NCBI GenBank assembly: GCA_041482015.1
Contig: JBGPCZ010000144.1
Coordinates: forward strand, 1-16,239
Source of the DNA: JACQFK01 sp041482015
GTDB taxonomy: Bacteria > Planctomycetota > MHYJ01 > JACPRB01
Reading direction: 5' to 3'
DNA: 16,239 nucleotides
This document shows positions 1 to 8,221 of the stretch, piece after piece (position 1 is the stretch's first letter; each line of letters opens with the position of its first letter). Under the pieces are notes generated by a model. It worked only from the letters and a program-made list of their open reading frames with translations. It did not search any database and was not told where the DNA came from. Position numbers and translations under genes: made by a program.

Positions 1-1100
1 AGCACCTCGCAGGCGAGGCTCCGGCCCTTCCCGTCCAGGTTGGGCACGAGCATCTGGGAAACGACGCCCCGGAGCACGTTCGCCAGGAGGGTCCGGATGT
101 GGGCCCGCTTCCCCGCCGGGAACTGGTCCAGGATGCGCATGACCGTCCGCGCCGCGCTCTGGGTGTGGAGCGTCCCGAAGATCAGGTGGCCCGTCTCGGC
201 CGCGGTGATCGCCGTCGAGACGGTCTCCGGGTCGCGCATTTCGCCGACCACGATCACGTCCGGGTCCTCGCGCAGCGCCGCCCGCAACGCCGAGCCGAAC
301 GACCGGCTGTGCTTGGGGATCTCGCGCTGGGAGATGAACGACTTGTCGCTCTTGTGCACGACCTCGATCGGGTCCTCGATCGTGATCACGTGGAGCCGGT
401 GGTTGTGGTTGATGATGTCGATGATGGCGGTCAGCGTGGTCGACTTCCCCGACCCGGCGGCGCCCGTCACGAGCACCATGCCCCGGCTGAGGTCGACGAA
501 CTGCCGGACCACCCCGGGCAGGCCCAGCTTCTCGAACGGAACGACCTCCTCGGCGATCGCGCGGAAGACCCCCGCGATCCCCTTGAGGTGACGGAAGATG
601 CTGACCCGCCAGCGGCCCGCCCCGGCGAGTTCGTAGGGGAAATCGACGTACTTATCCTTGTAGTACTCGTCCACCTGCTCCTTGGTCAGGATCGACTGGA
701 GGAACTTGCGGCTCTCCTCGAACCCGGGCGGATCCGCAGGGAGGTCGAGGAGGTTCCCGTGGAGCCGGATCAGCGGCCGGAGCCCCGAGGTGATGTAGAG
801 GTCCGACGCCTTGAGCTCGCGCGCCACCTTCAGGAATTCCATGACCGGCGCGCCCTTCAGCCGCTTCTCGAGCTCCGACTCCGTCGTCTTGGTCTGGCTC
901 TTGCTCAGCTCCAGCTTGCGCTTCTGGACGGTGAGGATGCTCTTGAGGGACTTCTCGTCGATGAGCCCCTGTTCGAGCAGGAGCTCGCCCAGGAGGCGCG
1001 GCGGCTGCGTGCGCTTCTGAAGCTCGATCGCCTTCTCCAACTGCTCCTTGGAGAGGAGATTGAAGTTGAGGAGGATCTGGCCGAAAAGGTTCTGTTCCAT
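1..1100 (-). CDS. pilT: Type IV pilus retraction ATPase PilT with MshEN-like N-terminal domain (3' end outside window)
   Basis: PilT is a cytoplasmic hexameric ATPase that drives pilus retraction and twitching motility. About 366 residues are visible; the C-terminus lies beyond position 1. Residues 5-28 and 36-59 are two copies of a 24-residue pattern (GxxLLxx..LLxxxxLxxxIxxQ and LGELLLEQGLI...Q) matching the MshEN c-di-GMP-binding motif. The usual first-position Arg is Leu in both copies, and the spacer is 7 rather than 5 residues. The PilT core follows. It has Walker A GAAGSGKST at 213-221 (usually GPTGSGKST), the Asp box ITIEDPIEVVH, the Walker B region REDPDVIVVGEMRDPET and the His box GTLHT. 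REDPDVI..GEMRD favours PilT/PilU over the assembly ATPase PilB. The ATG at 1100 opens the first MshEN-like repeat and has no clear Shine-Dalgarno. No other pilus gene is in view. The PilT call is firm; the c-di-GMP link is inference. Confidence 0.93.
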   Translation of the reverse strand, partial: MEQNLFGQILLNFNLLSKEQLEKAIELQKRTQPPRLLGELLLEQGLIDEKSLKSILTVQKRKLELSKSQTKTTESELEKRLKGAPVMEFLKVARELKASDLYITSGLRPLIRLHGNLLDLPADPPGFEESRKFLQSILTKEQVDEYYKDKYVDFPYELAGAGRWRVSIFRHLKGIAGVFRAIAEEVVPFEKLGLPGVVRQFVDLSRGMVLVTGAAGSGKSTTLTAIIDIINHNHRLHVITIEDPIEVVHKSDKSFISQREIPKHSRSFGSALRAALREDPDVIVVGEMRDPETVSTAITAAETGHLIFGTLHTQSAARTVMRILDQFPAGKRAHIRTLLANVLRGVVSQMLVPNLDGKGRSLACEV

Positions 1101-1161
1101 GCGTCGGGGCGGTCACGCCCGGCCGCGGGTCGCTCCCGTTTCCCCGGCCGGGGCGAATGGA

Positions 1162-1190
1162 ATGATACTCCACGCGCCCCGGGCGTGCAA
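1162..1190 (-). promoter_or_regulatory. Probable sigma70 promoter for pilT
   Basis: On the minus strand, TTGCAC (1185-1190) and TATCAT (1162-1167) are separated by exactly 17 bp, in the gap between the smc stop and pilT. The -10 matches TATAAT at 5 of 6 positions; the -35 is weaker, 3 of 6. Transcription would start near 1155, giving a leader of about 55 nt. At that start lies a perfect 12-bp GC palindrome (1142-1153). This suggests pilT has its own promoter rather than depending on smc read-through. Confidence 0.5.
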
Positions 1191-1195
1191 CGTTA

Positions 1196-4100
1196 TTAGA
1201 TCGTCGGGGCGGGGACCGGCGCGCCCCCCTTTGCCTTCAGCAGGTCGAGCCCCTGGTCGCCCGACAGGTCCACGCTGACCTTCTTCGAGACGCCCTGCTG
1301 CTCCATCGTGATCCCGTAGAGCGCGTCGCACACCGCCATCGACCGCTTGTTGTGGGTGATCACGATGAACTGCGTATCGCTCGCGAACTCCCGGACGACG
1401 CCGGCGTACCGTTCGACGTTCTTCTCGTCGAGCGCGGCGTCCGCCTCGTCGAGCAGGCAGAACGGGCCCGGGTTCGCCTTGAAGAGCGCCATGACGAGCG
1501 CGATCGCGGTGAGGGAACGTTCGCCTCCCGACAGGAGCGAGATGGAGGTCAGCTCCTTGCCCGGCGGGCGGGCCATGATCTCGAGGCCCTGCTCCATCGG
1601 GTCGATGCCCTCCGCCTGCTCGAGGATGATGTCCGCCTTGCCGCCTCCGAAGATCTTTCGGAAAATCGTGCTGAACTGCTCGCGCACGAAGTCGATCGTC
1701 TTTTCGAACAGCTCGCGCGACTCCTTGTTGAGCTGGCGGATGAGATCCTCCAGCTGGCTCTTCGCCTTGACCAGGTCCTCCTGCTGCGCCGCGATGAACT
1801 TGTCGCTCTCCTCGAGTTCCGCCATCTGGTCGAGGGCCACGATGTTCACCGCCCCGAAGCCCGCGATCTTCACGCGGAGCTCGTCGATCTCGCGCCCCAG
1901 GGCCTCCCAGTCGGCGCCCTCCTCGGCGGGCGCCGCCGCCGCCTCGGCCGCGAGGTCGATTTCCATCTCCTCGCGCGCCCTCTGCAGGATCGTCTCGGCC
2001 TTGACCCGGTGGCCCTCCTCCTCGACCCGGAGGCGGTTGAGCTCCTCCTCGCAGGGAGAGAGCTCGGCCTCCGTCCGCGACTCCTCCGCGCGCGCCGATT
2101 CGCTCGCCGCCGCCCGCTCGTCCCGGAGGCGGGCGCATTCCGCCAGCCGCTGGCGCGCCGCCGCGACCTCGCGCGAAAGCGTCTCGCGCTCCGCTTCGAA
2201 GGAACGCGCCTCCTCCGCCGCGCCGTCGAGGCGCCCCGTTGCCTCCGCCAGCCGCGACGCCACGCCCTCGAGCGCCCTCGCCGACTCCTGCCGGCTGGCC
2301 CGGTGCATCTCCAGCCGTTTCTCCGCGCTCGCCCGCTGCTCGTCCGCCTTGGCGCTCTCGACCCGCGCGTTCGCCAGGGCGTCCTGGAGCTCCGCCTTGC
2401 CGCGCTCGTAGCGCTCCTGGGTCTGCCCCAGCGCCGCGATTTCCTGCGCCACCCGCTCCTTCATCCCCGCGAGCTCCGCGAGGAGGGACACCAGCGCGCC
2501 GACGCGGTCGGCCACGGCCGCCGCCTGCCGGACCATCGCCTCGATCTCGGCCCCGGTCGTCTCACGCTCGCCCGAGAGGAACTGCTCTCGCACGGCGATC
2601 TGCTCGACCTGCGCCGACCTCTCGCCAGCGGCCACGCTCTTCTCGTACGCCCGCTGCCGCAGCCGCTCGATCTTCTCGTCGCAGGCCTTCAGCCGGGTCT
2701 CGACGTCGGCGAATCGCGCCTCCCGCTGCGAGATGAGGGCCAGGTACTCGTCGATCTCGTCGCCCAGGCGTCGCAGCTCGGCCTTCCGCGAGATCAGGCC
2801 CGGGACCCCCTTCGCCCCGCCGGTCGTCGCGATCCCGGGGTGGTCGAACAGGTCGCCCTCCGGCGTGACGAGAGGCCACTCGGTGAGCCCGTCCCGGCGG
2901 ATCTCCCCTGCCGCGTCACGATCGCGGACGAGGAGCGTGTGTCCGAGGATCGCCCCGACCATGCGGCCGTACCGCTCCTCCGATTTCACCAGGGCGCTCG
3001 CCCGGCCGATCACTCCCGGGGTCAGGAGTTCCACGTCCGAGAAGTACCCGTTCCGGCACTCGTCGAGCGAGATGAGCGTCGTCCGCCCCAGCCCCCGCTC
3101 GCGGATGATCTCCGCGGCGCGCTCCGCGTGGGCGCGCGTCTCGCACACGACGGCGCCCGCCCGGTCGCCCAGGGCCCCCTCGACCGCCGCCACGTTTTCG
3201 GCGGCCACCTCCAGCACGTCCGCCACGGATCCGAGGACGCCCTCGGGCCGCTCGCGAAGGAGCGCCTTGGCGCCGGTCTCGAGCCCCTCGAACTGTTCCT
3301 CGAGGTCCCGCAGCGTCTCGCGCCTCGCCACGCGGTGCTCCCTGCCCTCCCGGAGCTGCCCCAGGTCCCGTTCCAGCCGCCCGCGCTCCTCGCGCAGCCG
3401 CGCCTGTTCCGCTTCTTCGGACCTCTTCTGCTCCACGAGCCCGGCGATCTCGCCCTCGATCGCCTCGCGCGCCGCGCGCGCCTCGTCGATCCGCGCCCGG
3501 AGTTCCGCGAGCTCCGCCGCCAGCTTCACGCTCCGCGTCCGCGCCTCCGCCGCCCGGACCTCGAGATCCGCCGCGTCCTTCTGGAGGCGGTCCCGCTCGT
3601 TCCGGTACTGGGCCTCCTTGTGGGCCAGTTCCACCGCCTCGGCCTTCCGGGAGTCCAGCTCCGCCATCGTCCGGGCGCACTCCCGCGTGGCGTCCTCCAG
3701 CTGGCGCCGAGCCTCCTCCGCCTGCTCCGCCCGCACCCGGGCCTGCGCGTCGAGCTCCTCCATCCCCCGCGTTTCCTGCGCGACGATGCCCGCAATCTCC
3801 CTCTCGCGCGCCTCGTGCGAGGCGCGCTCGCCGGCGATCCGCTGGATCTCCGTCTCCAGCTCCGTGCAGCGGGCGTGCGCCGTCCCGATGGATTTCTCGA
3901 GGTACGAAGCCTTGGACTCCAGCGTCGCCAGAGACGAGCCGAGTTCGCCGTGACGGGCGGTCTCCTCCCCGAGCCGCTTCCCCGCCTCCCCGGCCGCCCG
4001 AGCGCGCGCCTCGATCTCATCCTGCAGCGTCCGGCGGCTCTCCTCGAGGGCCCCGAGCCGCGCCGCGATCTCGGCTCCGCGAACCGCCAGCGAGCGGTGC

Positions 4101-4798
4101 TCGTGGAGGAAGAAGCGCTTTCGCTTCGACTTGAACTCCTCCGTCAGCTCCTTGTACCGGGTCGCGCGGCCCGCCTGCGCGCGGACCGACCGAAGCTGCT
4201 TCTGCACCTCCACGTGCCGGTCCTGGATGCGAAGGAGGTCCTGCTGGACCTTCTCCAGGCGGTGCTCGGTCTCCCGCTTCTTCGCGCGGTACTTGGAGAT
4301 CCCCGCCGCCTCGTCGAAGACGAGCCGCCGTTCGTGCGGGTTGGAAAGAACCAGCTTGTCGATCTTCCCCTGCTCGATGATCGAGTAATTGTCCGTCCCG
4401 ATCCCGGTTCCGTAGAGCAGTTCGCGGATGTCCCTGAGCCGGCACGGGGCCCGGTTGATGTAGTATTCGCCCTCGCCCGTGGAGAACAGGCGCCGCGTGA
4501 TCGTGACCTCTTCGAACTCGATCGCGAGGGTGTGGTCCGAGTTGTCCAGCGTGAGCGACACCTCGGCGAATCCCATCGCGGCCACGCCCTGGGCTCCCTT
4601 GAAGATGACGTCGAGCATCTCCTCGCCGCGCACCGACTTGTAGGAGAGCGTGCCCAGGACCCACTTGATCGCGTCGACCACGTTCGATTTGCCGCAGCCG
4701 TTCGGCCCCACGATGCCCGTGATGCCCCGGTCGAAAACGACTTCCGTCCGGTTCGCGAAGGACTTGAAGCCGCACATCTCGAGCTTTTTGAGCTGCAT
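1196..4798 (-). CDS. smc: Chromosome segregation/condensation protein SMC
   Basis: SMC is the ATPase subunit of the bacterial condensin-like complex with ScpA and ScpB, which extrudes DNA loops and helps chromosome segregation. The 1200-residue length is normal. Walker A GPNGCGKSN is at 31-39, and the family's Arg finger is kept (R57, in KSVRG). Two long coiled-coil arms rich in Glu, Arg and Ala flank a hinge at about 515-680, beginning near GVLGSVADVLE. The ABC signature LSGGERS is at about 1089-1095 and Walker B FCLLDEAD at about 1113-1120, followed by the D-loop. The segment after the first helix reads VLGTLSYKS rather than the usual VLGEQSxKS. The ATG at 4798 has a good Shine-Dalgarno (GAGGGG) just upstream. 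The 118-bp gap to rsgA holds a possible GATAAT -10 (4876-4881 on the complement) without a convincing -35. scpA and scpB are not in the window. Confidence 0.97.
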   Translation of the reverse strand: MQLKKLEMCGFKSFANRTEVVFDRGITGIVGPNGCGKSNVVDAIKWVLGTLSYKSVRGEEMLDVIFKGAQGVAAMGFAEVSLTLDNSDHTLAIEFEEVTITRRLFSTGEGEYYINRAPCRLRDIRELLYGTGIGTDNYSIIEQGKIDKLVLSNPHERRLVFDEAAGISKYRAKKRETEHRLEKVQQDLLRIQDRHVEVQKQLRSVRAQAGRATRYKELTEEFKSKRKRFFLHEHRSLAVRGAEIAARLGALEESRRTLQDEIEARARAAGEAGKRLGEETARHGELGSSLATLESKASYLEKSIGTAHARCTELETEIQRIAGERASHEAREREIAGIVAQETRGMEELDAQARVRAEQAEEARRQLEDATRECARTMAELDSRKAEAVELAHKEAQYRNERDRLQKDAADLEVRAAEARTRSVKLAAELAELRARIDEARAAREAIEGEIAGLVEQKRSEEAEQARLREERGRLERDLGQLREGREHRVARRETLRDLEEQFEGLETGAKALLRERPEGVLGSVADVLEVAAENVAAVEGALGDRAGAVVCETRAHAERAAEIIRERGLGRTTLISLDECRNGYFSDVELLTPGVIGRASALVKSEERYGRMVGAILGHTLLVRDRDAAGEIRRDGLTEWPLVTPEGDLFDHPGIATTGGAKGVPGLISRKAELRRLGDEIDEYLALISQREARFADVETRLKACDEKIERLRQRAYEKSVAAGERSAQVEQIAVREQFLSGERETTGAEIEAMVRQAAAVADRVGALVSLLAELAGMKERVAQEIAALGQTQERYERGKAELQDALANARVESAKADEQRASAEKRLEMHRASRQESARALEGVASRLAEATGRLDGAAEEARSFEAERETLSREVAAARQRLAECARLRDERAAASESARAEESRTEAELSPCEEELNRLRVEEEGHRVKAETILQRAREEMEIDLAAEAAAAPAEEGADWEALGREIDELRVKIAGFGAVNIVALDQMAELEESDKFIAAQQEDLVKAKSQLEDLIRQLNKESRELFEKTIDFVREQFSTIFRKIFGGGKADIILEQAEGIDPMEQGLEIMARPPGKELTSISLLSGGERSLTAIALVMALFKANPGPFCLLDEADAALDEKNVERYAGVVREFASDTQFIVITHNKRSMAVCDALYGITMEQQGVSKKVSVDLSGDQGLDLLKAKGGAPVPAPTI

Positions 4799-4916
4799 GG
4801 TTCCCCTCTGCCTGTGAAGACCACGCCCGGGGGTGACCGGAAGGCCCTCTCCTTCATCGTCCCCCGGACGACTACATTATCGGCCGTTGCGGCGGGGGAT
4901 CTTCACCAAATCACGC

Positions 4917-5801
4917 CTACCCTTCGAGGGCCAGGCGCCGCGAAAGGAGACGCGAGCGGATCAGCGTGTAGTTGCGATAGCGGGAGGGCGCCACGCGGTC
5001 GCGCACGGCGCACTCGACCTCGGCCAGGTGGGCGCAGTTCCGATAGCGGCAGCCCGGCGCGAGCTCGGCGAACTCGAGGAAGTGATCCTTGAGGTTCTCC
5101 GGCGTCACGCCCCACAACGTGAAGAACTCGAGGCCCGGCGTGTCGGCGGCGAGGCCTCCCGCGACGGGAAGGAGCTCCACCCACGTCGTCGTGTGCCGCC
5201 CCTCGCCGTGCCGCGACACCTCGCCCACCTTGAGGTCCAGGCCGGGCTCCAGCGCGTTGATCAGCGACGATTTCCCAACGCCGGACGGTCCCAGGAAGAC
5301 CGACGTACGGTCCTTCATGAGAGCGCGGAGCGCCTCGAGTCCCTCTGCGGCCACGGCGGAGGTCCGGATGCAGGTGAACCCGGTCTTCTCGTAGATCGAG
5401 AGGTCCGGCCGCGCAAGGTCGCTCTTGTTGACCACGATGACGCACGGGAGCGCGTTGGCCGCGCCCATGACCGTGCACTGGTCCACGATGAGATCGTTGA
5501 AGTCCGGGTCCTTCGCGGCCTGCACGATGATGAGCGTGTCCACGTTCGCCGCAATCACCTGCTCCGTGGAGGGCCGCATCACGTCGTGCCGCGAAAGACG
5601 GGAGCGGCGCGGGAGGACTTTCTCGATCGACCCCTGCCGCGCCTCGCCGGGCGTGATCTCCACCCGGTCCCCCACCGCGGCGAGCTTGAGGGCGGGCAGG
5701 CGTTCGCGCTTCGCCTTCCCGCGGAAGCGGCAGTGGTAGACCCCCTCCTCCGTGTGCACTTCGTAATCGTTGGCGGCGATCTTGTGGATCCGGCCGATCA
5801 T
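4917..5801 (-). CDS. rsgA: Ribosome small subunit-dependent GTPase RsgA
   Basis: RsgA (YjeQ) is a circularly permuted GTPase acting late in 30S subunit maturation. The protein is 294 residues, normal for the family. An OB-fold N-terminus (about 1-65) is followed by the GTPase in permuted order: G4 NKSD at 125-128, G1 GPSGVGKSS at 171-179 and G3 DTPG at 220-223. A conserved RHTTT segment (202-206) corresponds to the switch region. The C-terminal zinc site is C251, C256, H258 and C264. The start overlaps the stop of the upstream NrdD-like gene as ATGA (5798-5801), so translation is probably coupled. A much longer reading frame runs upstream in the same phase, but it only overlaps the NrdD-like gene. 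The ATG at 5801 gives the expected OB-fold start (MIGRIHKIAANDYEV). Confidence 0.96.
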   Translation of the reverse strand: MIGRIHKIAANDYEVHTEEGVYHCRFRGKAKRERLPALKLAAVGDRVEITPGEARQGSIEKVLPRRSRLSRHDVMRPSTEQVIAANVDTLIIVQAAKDPDFNDLIVDQCTVMGAANALPCVIVVNKSDLARPDLSIYEKTGFTCIRTSAVAAEGLEALRALMKDRTSVFLGPSGVGKSSLINALEPGLDLKVGEVSRHGEGRHTTTWVELLPVAGGLAADTPGLEFFTLWGVTPENLKDHFLEFAELAPGCRYRNCAHLAEVECAVRDRVAPSRYRNYTLIRSRLLSRRLALEG

Positions 5802-7687
5802 TCGACCGCCACGCGCGAGACCAGGGTCTCCGCGTGGAGCTTCTGGAGCACCGCGAGGAGGTCCGAGGGGGAGAGCCGCGAGCGTTCCGCCGTGGCGCAG
5901 GCCGTCGGCACGAGCGTGTGAAACCGGGCCTCGACCGCGAGCGCCTCGAAGGACGGGCCGCCGCGCGTGCGGAACCCCGGCGTGTAGCGGACCCGGTCCG
6001 ACATCAGCCCGCGCGCGCGGGGGTACAGCTGCGCGTCGATCCGCGCGAACCGGTCCGTCGCGTCCCCCGCGGGCACGTCCTCGAGCACGAGCTTGAGCCC
6101 GTTCCGCGTCGACTCCTCGCGCAGCCTGAAGTAGACGTACGACACGATGCGGAGCGCCAGCCGCACGGCCGCGTCGCTCTCGAGGATCTCCTCCCGCGAC
6201 AGGAGCTTGACGGCCTCGTTCAGCCCCGCCAGGCTCACGGCATACTCGAAGTCCTCGAACGCCAGCGCCCCCGTTCCCTCCGCCATCCATCCCGCGCTCT
6301 GACCGAACGTGCCGGAGGCGCGGTCGGTGAACTTCCGGAGCAGCTGCCGCTTCTGCAGGTGCGCCTTCGCCGCCAGCTCGATCGCCGCCTCGAGCTCCGT
6401 GTAGAAATCCGTCCCCGCCTCGCTCCGGAAGAACGCTTGCGGGAGGTTGATCGTGATCGCCTGCGCGGTCGCCGACCACCGCACGGGCATCGATCCCGAA
6501 CGCTCGAAGGCGAAGACCATCCCCCGGTCGGCCGCCAGCCGGCAGAACTCCTTGAGCTCGTCCCCCGGGGTCCCCACCGAGACGATCGCGTGCCCGAGCG
6601 AGGCGATGCCCCGGGCCGAGCGGTGGCGCGGGGCCACCCAGGCGCGGCACTCCTCCAGCGCCGCGGCGAGGTGCTCGACCTCGGTGGCGACGACATCGTC
6701 GGCGGCCCCCCACAAGAGCTGGTCGTACGCCTCGCTCAGGTGGGCGAACGTGACCGGCCCGCTGACGAACCGCCGGGCATCGCGCACCACGCGGCCCAGC
6801 TGGGCGGTCAGGGTCCGGGCGTCCCGTGCGGGCTCCGACAGCGTCGCCGACCCGCGCACGCGGACGCCGGTGCGCCGGATCTCCGACGCCGAGGGCGCAA
6901 GCCCGTGCAGCTTGAGCGGCTCCTCCAGCCCGTGAAGGTGGAGGCGCCCCTCGAGGTGCGCGTCCGCGACGTCGCGGGTGAACACCTCCTGGAGCGCGTA
7001 CTGCTTGAGCGTGGTCTGGCCGATGGTGCGGCAGAGGCCGTCGGGATCGATCTGCGCCTCGCCGTCCCCCAGGAGCTGCCCCAGGTCGTACTTGGGCAGG
7101 CCGACCACGATCTGCCGGCGCAACTTCGAACCGAACCCCCGCGACAGGAGCTCGTGGTTCACGAGCTCCCGGATGAGGGACGTGGAGACCCGCCTCTGCC
7201 CAAGCCGGAAAATCTTCTGCTCCACCGCCCCCGCGATCTCCGAGGCCGCGACTTCTTCCAGCCCGGCCTCCTTGGCCAGCGCCGCGGTGATCCGCTCGCG
7301 GCCCCAGGGGGTCACCTCCCCGCGCGTCGCCCCGTCCACGAGGAGGAGGTTCGACGGGAACAGGTCTTCCGTGGGCGGCACCGCCGCCTCCCCGGGCTTC
7401 CCCTTCTTCTCGCGGTGGACGATATACGCCCGGGCGATCGGCGCATGGCCGGTGTCGAACAGGATCTTCTCGACGAGCTGCTGGATCTCCTCGCTCGTGG
7501 TCAGGTCGCGCTCGCGGTACCGCTCGAGGTACATCGTCACGACGCTCGCGAGGTCGCGGCCGATCGTGGGGTTGTCCTGGCCCGAGGAACGGGCGGCGTT
7601 CAGGATCGCGTCGGCGATCTTCTGCTCGTCGTACCCCACGACGCTGCCGTCGCGCTTGCGGACTGACTCGACTTTGCGGATGGGCAT
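5798..7687 (-). CDS. Degenerate class III ribonucleotide reductase (NrdD-like) paralogue with two ATP-cones
   Basis: The protein is 629 residues. Residues 2-97 (IRKVESVRKRDGSVVGYDEQKI...) are a clear ATP-cone, the nucleotide-sensing domain of ribonucleotide reductases and NrdR. Residues about 111-205 look like a second, more divergent ATP-cone. From about 215 it resembles NrdD: DVADAHLEGRLHLHGLE (239-255), TINLPQ (412-417), LAGLNEAVKLL (487-497), and a TGLNFSLEETPAEST-like stretch (about 528-545). The finger-loop segment where NrdD carries its catalytic Cys (SMGCR-like) reads SMPVRW at 399-404, with no Cys. The whole protein has only four Cys (219, 347, 382, 597). It ends just before the zinc-ribbon and glycyl-radical region, which is absent. 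A normal reductase activity is therefore unlikely. It lies 30 bp after nrdR and overlaps rsgA by 4 nt. A regulatory or nucleotide-sensing role is possible; no function is demonstrated. Confidence 0.8.
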   Translation of the reverse strand: MPIRKVESVRKRDGSVVGYDEQKIADAILNAARSSGQDNPTIGRDLASVVTMYLERYRERDLTTSEEIQQLVEKILFDTGHAPIARAYIVHREKKGKPGEAAVPPTEDLFPSNLLLVDGATRGEVTPWGRERITAALAKEAGLEEVAASEIAGAVEQKIFRLGQRRVSTSLIRELVNHELLSRGFGSKLRRQIVVGLPKYDLGQLLGDGEAQIDPDGLCRTIGQTTLKQYALQEVFTRDVADAHLEGRLHLHGLEEPLKLHGLAPSASEIRRTGVRVRGSATLSEPARDARTLTAQLGRVVRDARRFVSGPVTFAHLSEAYDQLLWGAADDVVATEVEHLAAALEECRAWVAPRHRSARGIASLGHAIVSVGTPGDELKEFCRLAADRGMVFAFERSGSMPVRWSATAQAITINLPQAFFRSEAGTDFYTELEAAIELAAKAHLQKRQLLRKFTDRASGTFGQSAGWMAEGTGALAFEDFEYAVSLAGLNEAVKLLSREEILESDAAVRLALRIVSYVYFRLREESTRNGLKLVLEDVPAGDATDRFARIDAQLYPRARGLMSDRVRYTPGFRTRGGPSFEALAVEARFHTLVPTACATAERSRLSPSDLLAVLQKLHAETLVSRVAVE

Positions 7688-7717
7688 GACCGTCTCTTTC
7701 CCGCCGGCGCGGCCCGC

Positions 7718-8182
7718 CTAGGGCCGCGGCCCCGCCTTCAGCATCGGCTTGAGCTCGCGCATGAACTCGCCCACGTCCTTGAATTCGCGGTACACCGAGG
7801 CGAACCGCACGTACGCCACGTGGTCGATCCCCTTGAGCTCCCGCATCACGAGGTCCCCGATCTTGGTGGACTTCACCTCGCGGTCATACTTCTCGTACAG
7901 TTCGATCTCGATGCGGTTGACGATGTCCTCGATCGTCTGGAGCGACACGGGCCGCTTCTTGCACGCCGTGATCAGCCCCTTCTTGATCTTCTCCCGGTCG
8001 AAGACGTCGCGCCGCCCGTCCTTTTTGATCACGTAGAGGGTGATTTCCTCGACCTTCTCGTACGTGGTGAACCGCTTGCTGCACGCCAGGCACTCGCGCC
8101 GCCGCCGCACCGTGGCCCCGGCATTGGCGGAACGCGAGTCGATCACCTTGTCATTGTCTTTCTTGCAGAACGGACAGCGCAT
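7718..8182 (-). CDS. nrdR: Transcriptional repressor NrdR
   Basis: NrdR is a zinc-finger/ATP-cone repressor that binds ATP or dATP and shuts down ribonucleotide reductase genes. The 154-residue length is typical. The zinc ribbon has C3xxC6 and C31xxC34 in the family context RRRRECLACSKRFTTYE. The ATP-cone follows at about 45-135 (VIKKDGRRDVFDREKIKKGL, then HVAYVRFASVYREF). MRCPFC is the invariant start of the family, which fixes the ATG at 8182 despite the lack of a Shine-Dalgarno. A consensus-like promoter ends about 10 nt before the ATG, so the mRNA may be nearly leaderless. It heads a likely operon with the NrdD-like gene and rsgA. I found no clear NrdR-box palindrome upstream. Confidence 0.98.
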   Translation of the reverse strand: MRCPFCKKDNDKVIDSRSANAGATVRRRRECLACSKRFTTYEKVEEITLYVIKKDGRRDVFDREKIKKGLITACKKRPVSLQTIEDIVNRIEIELYEKYDREVKSTKIGDLVMRELKGIDHVAYVRFASVYREFKDVGEFMRELKPMLKAGPRP

Positions 8183-8192
8183 CGAGAAGGCT

Positions 8193-8221
8193 ACTCTAGG
8201 GGCGCCGGAAGGGGTTGTCAA
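8193..8221 (-). promoter_or_regulatory. Sigma70-type promoter for nrdR, placing the start site beside the ATG
   Basis: On the minus strand, TTGACA (8216-8221, a perfect -35) is followed after exactly 17 bp by TAGAGT (8193-8198, 4 of 6 matches to TATAAT). The -35 overlaps the stop codon of the upstream transporter gene. Only 10 nt separate the -10 from the nrdR ATG (8182), so transcription would begin about 2-4 nt before the start codon. This fits the absence of a ribosome-binding site there. Confidence 0.6.

Noticed and set aside
1142..1153. 12-bp GC palindrome as an intrinsic terminator after smc
   Set aside because: It has no loop or U-tract and lies downstream of the probable pilT promoter, so it is more likely a chance GC repeat or leader structure.
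4876..4881. GATAAT as the -10 of an smc promoter
   Set aside because: At 16-18 bp upstream there is no acceptable -35 (GAAGAT), so it is noted only as possible.
1352..5092. A 1246-codon open frame on the plus strand, covering smc in antisense
   Set aside because: It is Arg/Leu/Pro-rich with no domain. It exists because the GC-rich third positions of smc leave few stops on the other strand; smc itself has every family motif.
5798..5801. NrdD-like protein seen as a frameshifted NrdD whose glycyl-radical tail continues in another frame
   Set aside because: The stop overlaps the start of intact rsgA, and no zinc-ribbon or RVCGYLG-like sequence lies in any frame just downstream.
4917..6713. A 598-codon minus-strand frame that would extend RsgA by about 300 residues
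   Set aside because: The extension overlaps the NrdD-like gene in another phase and is low-complexity Gly/Arg/Ala. RsgA is complete from the ATG at 5801.
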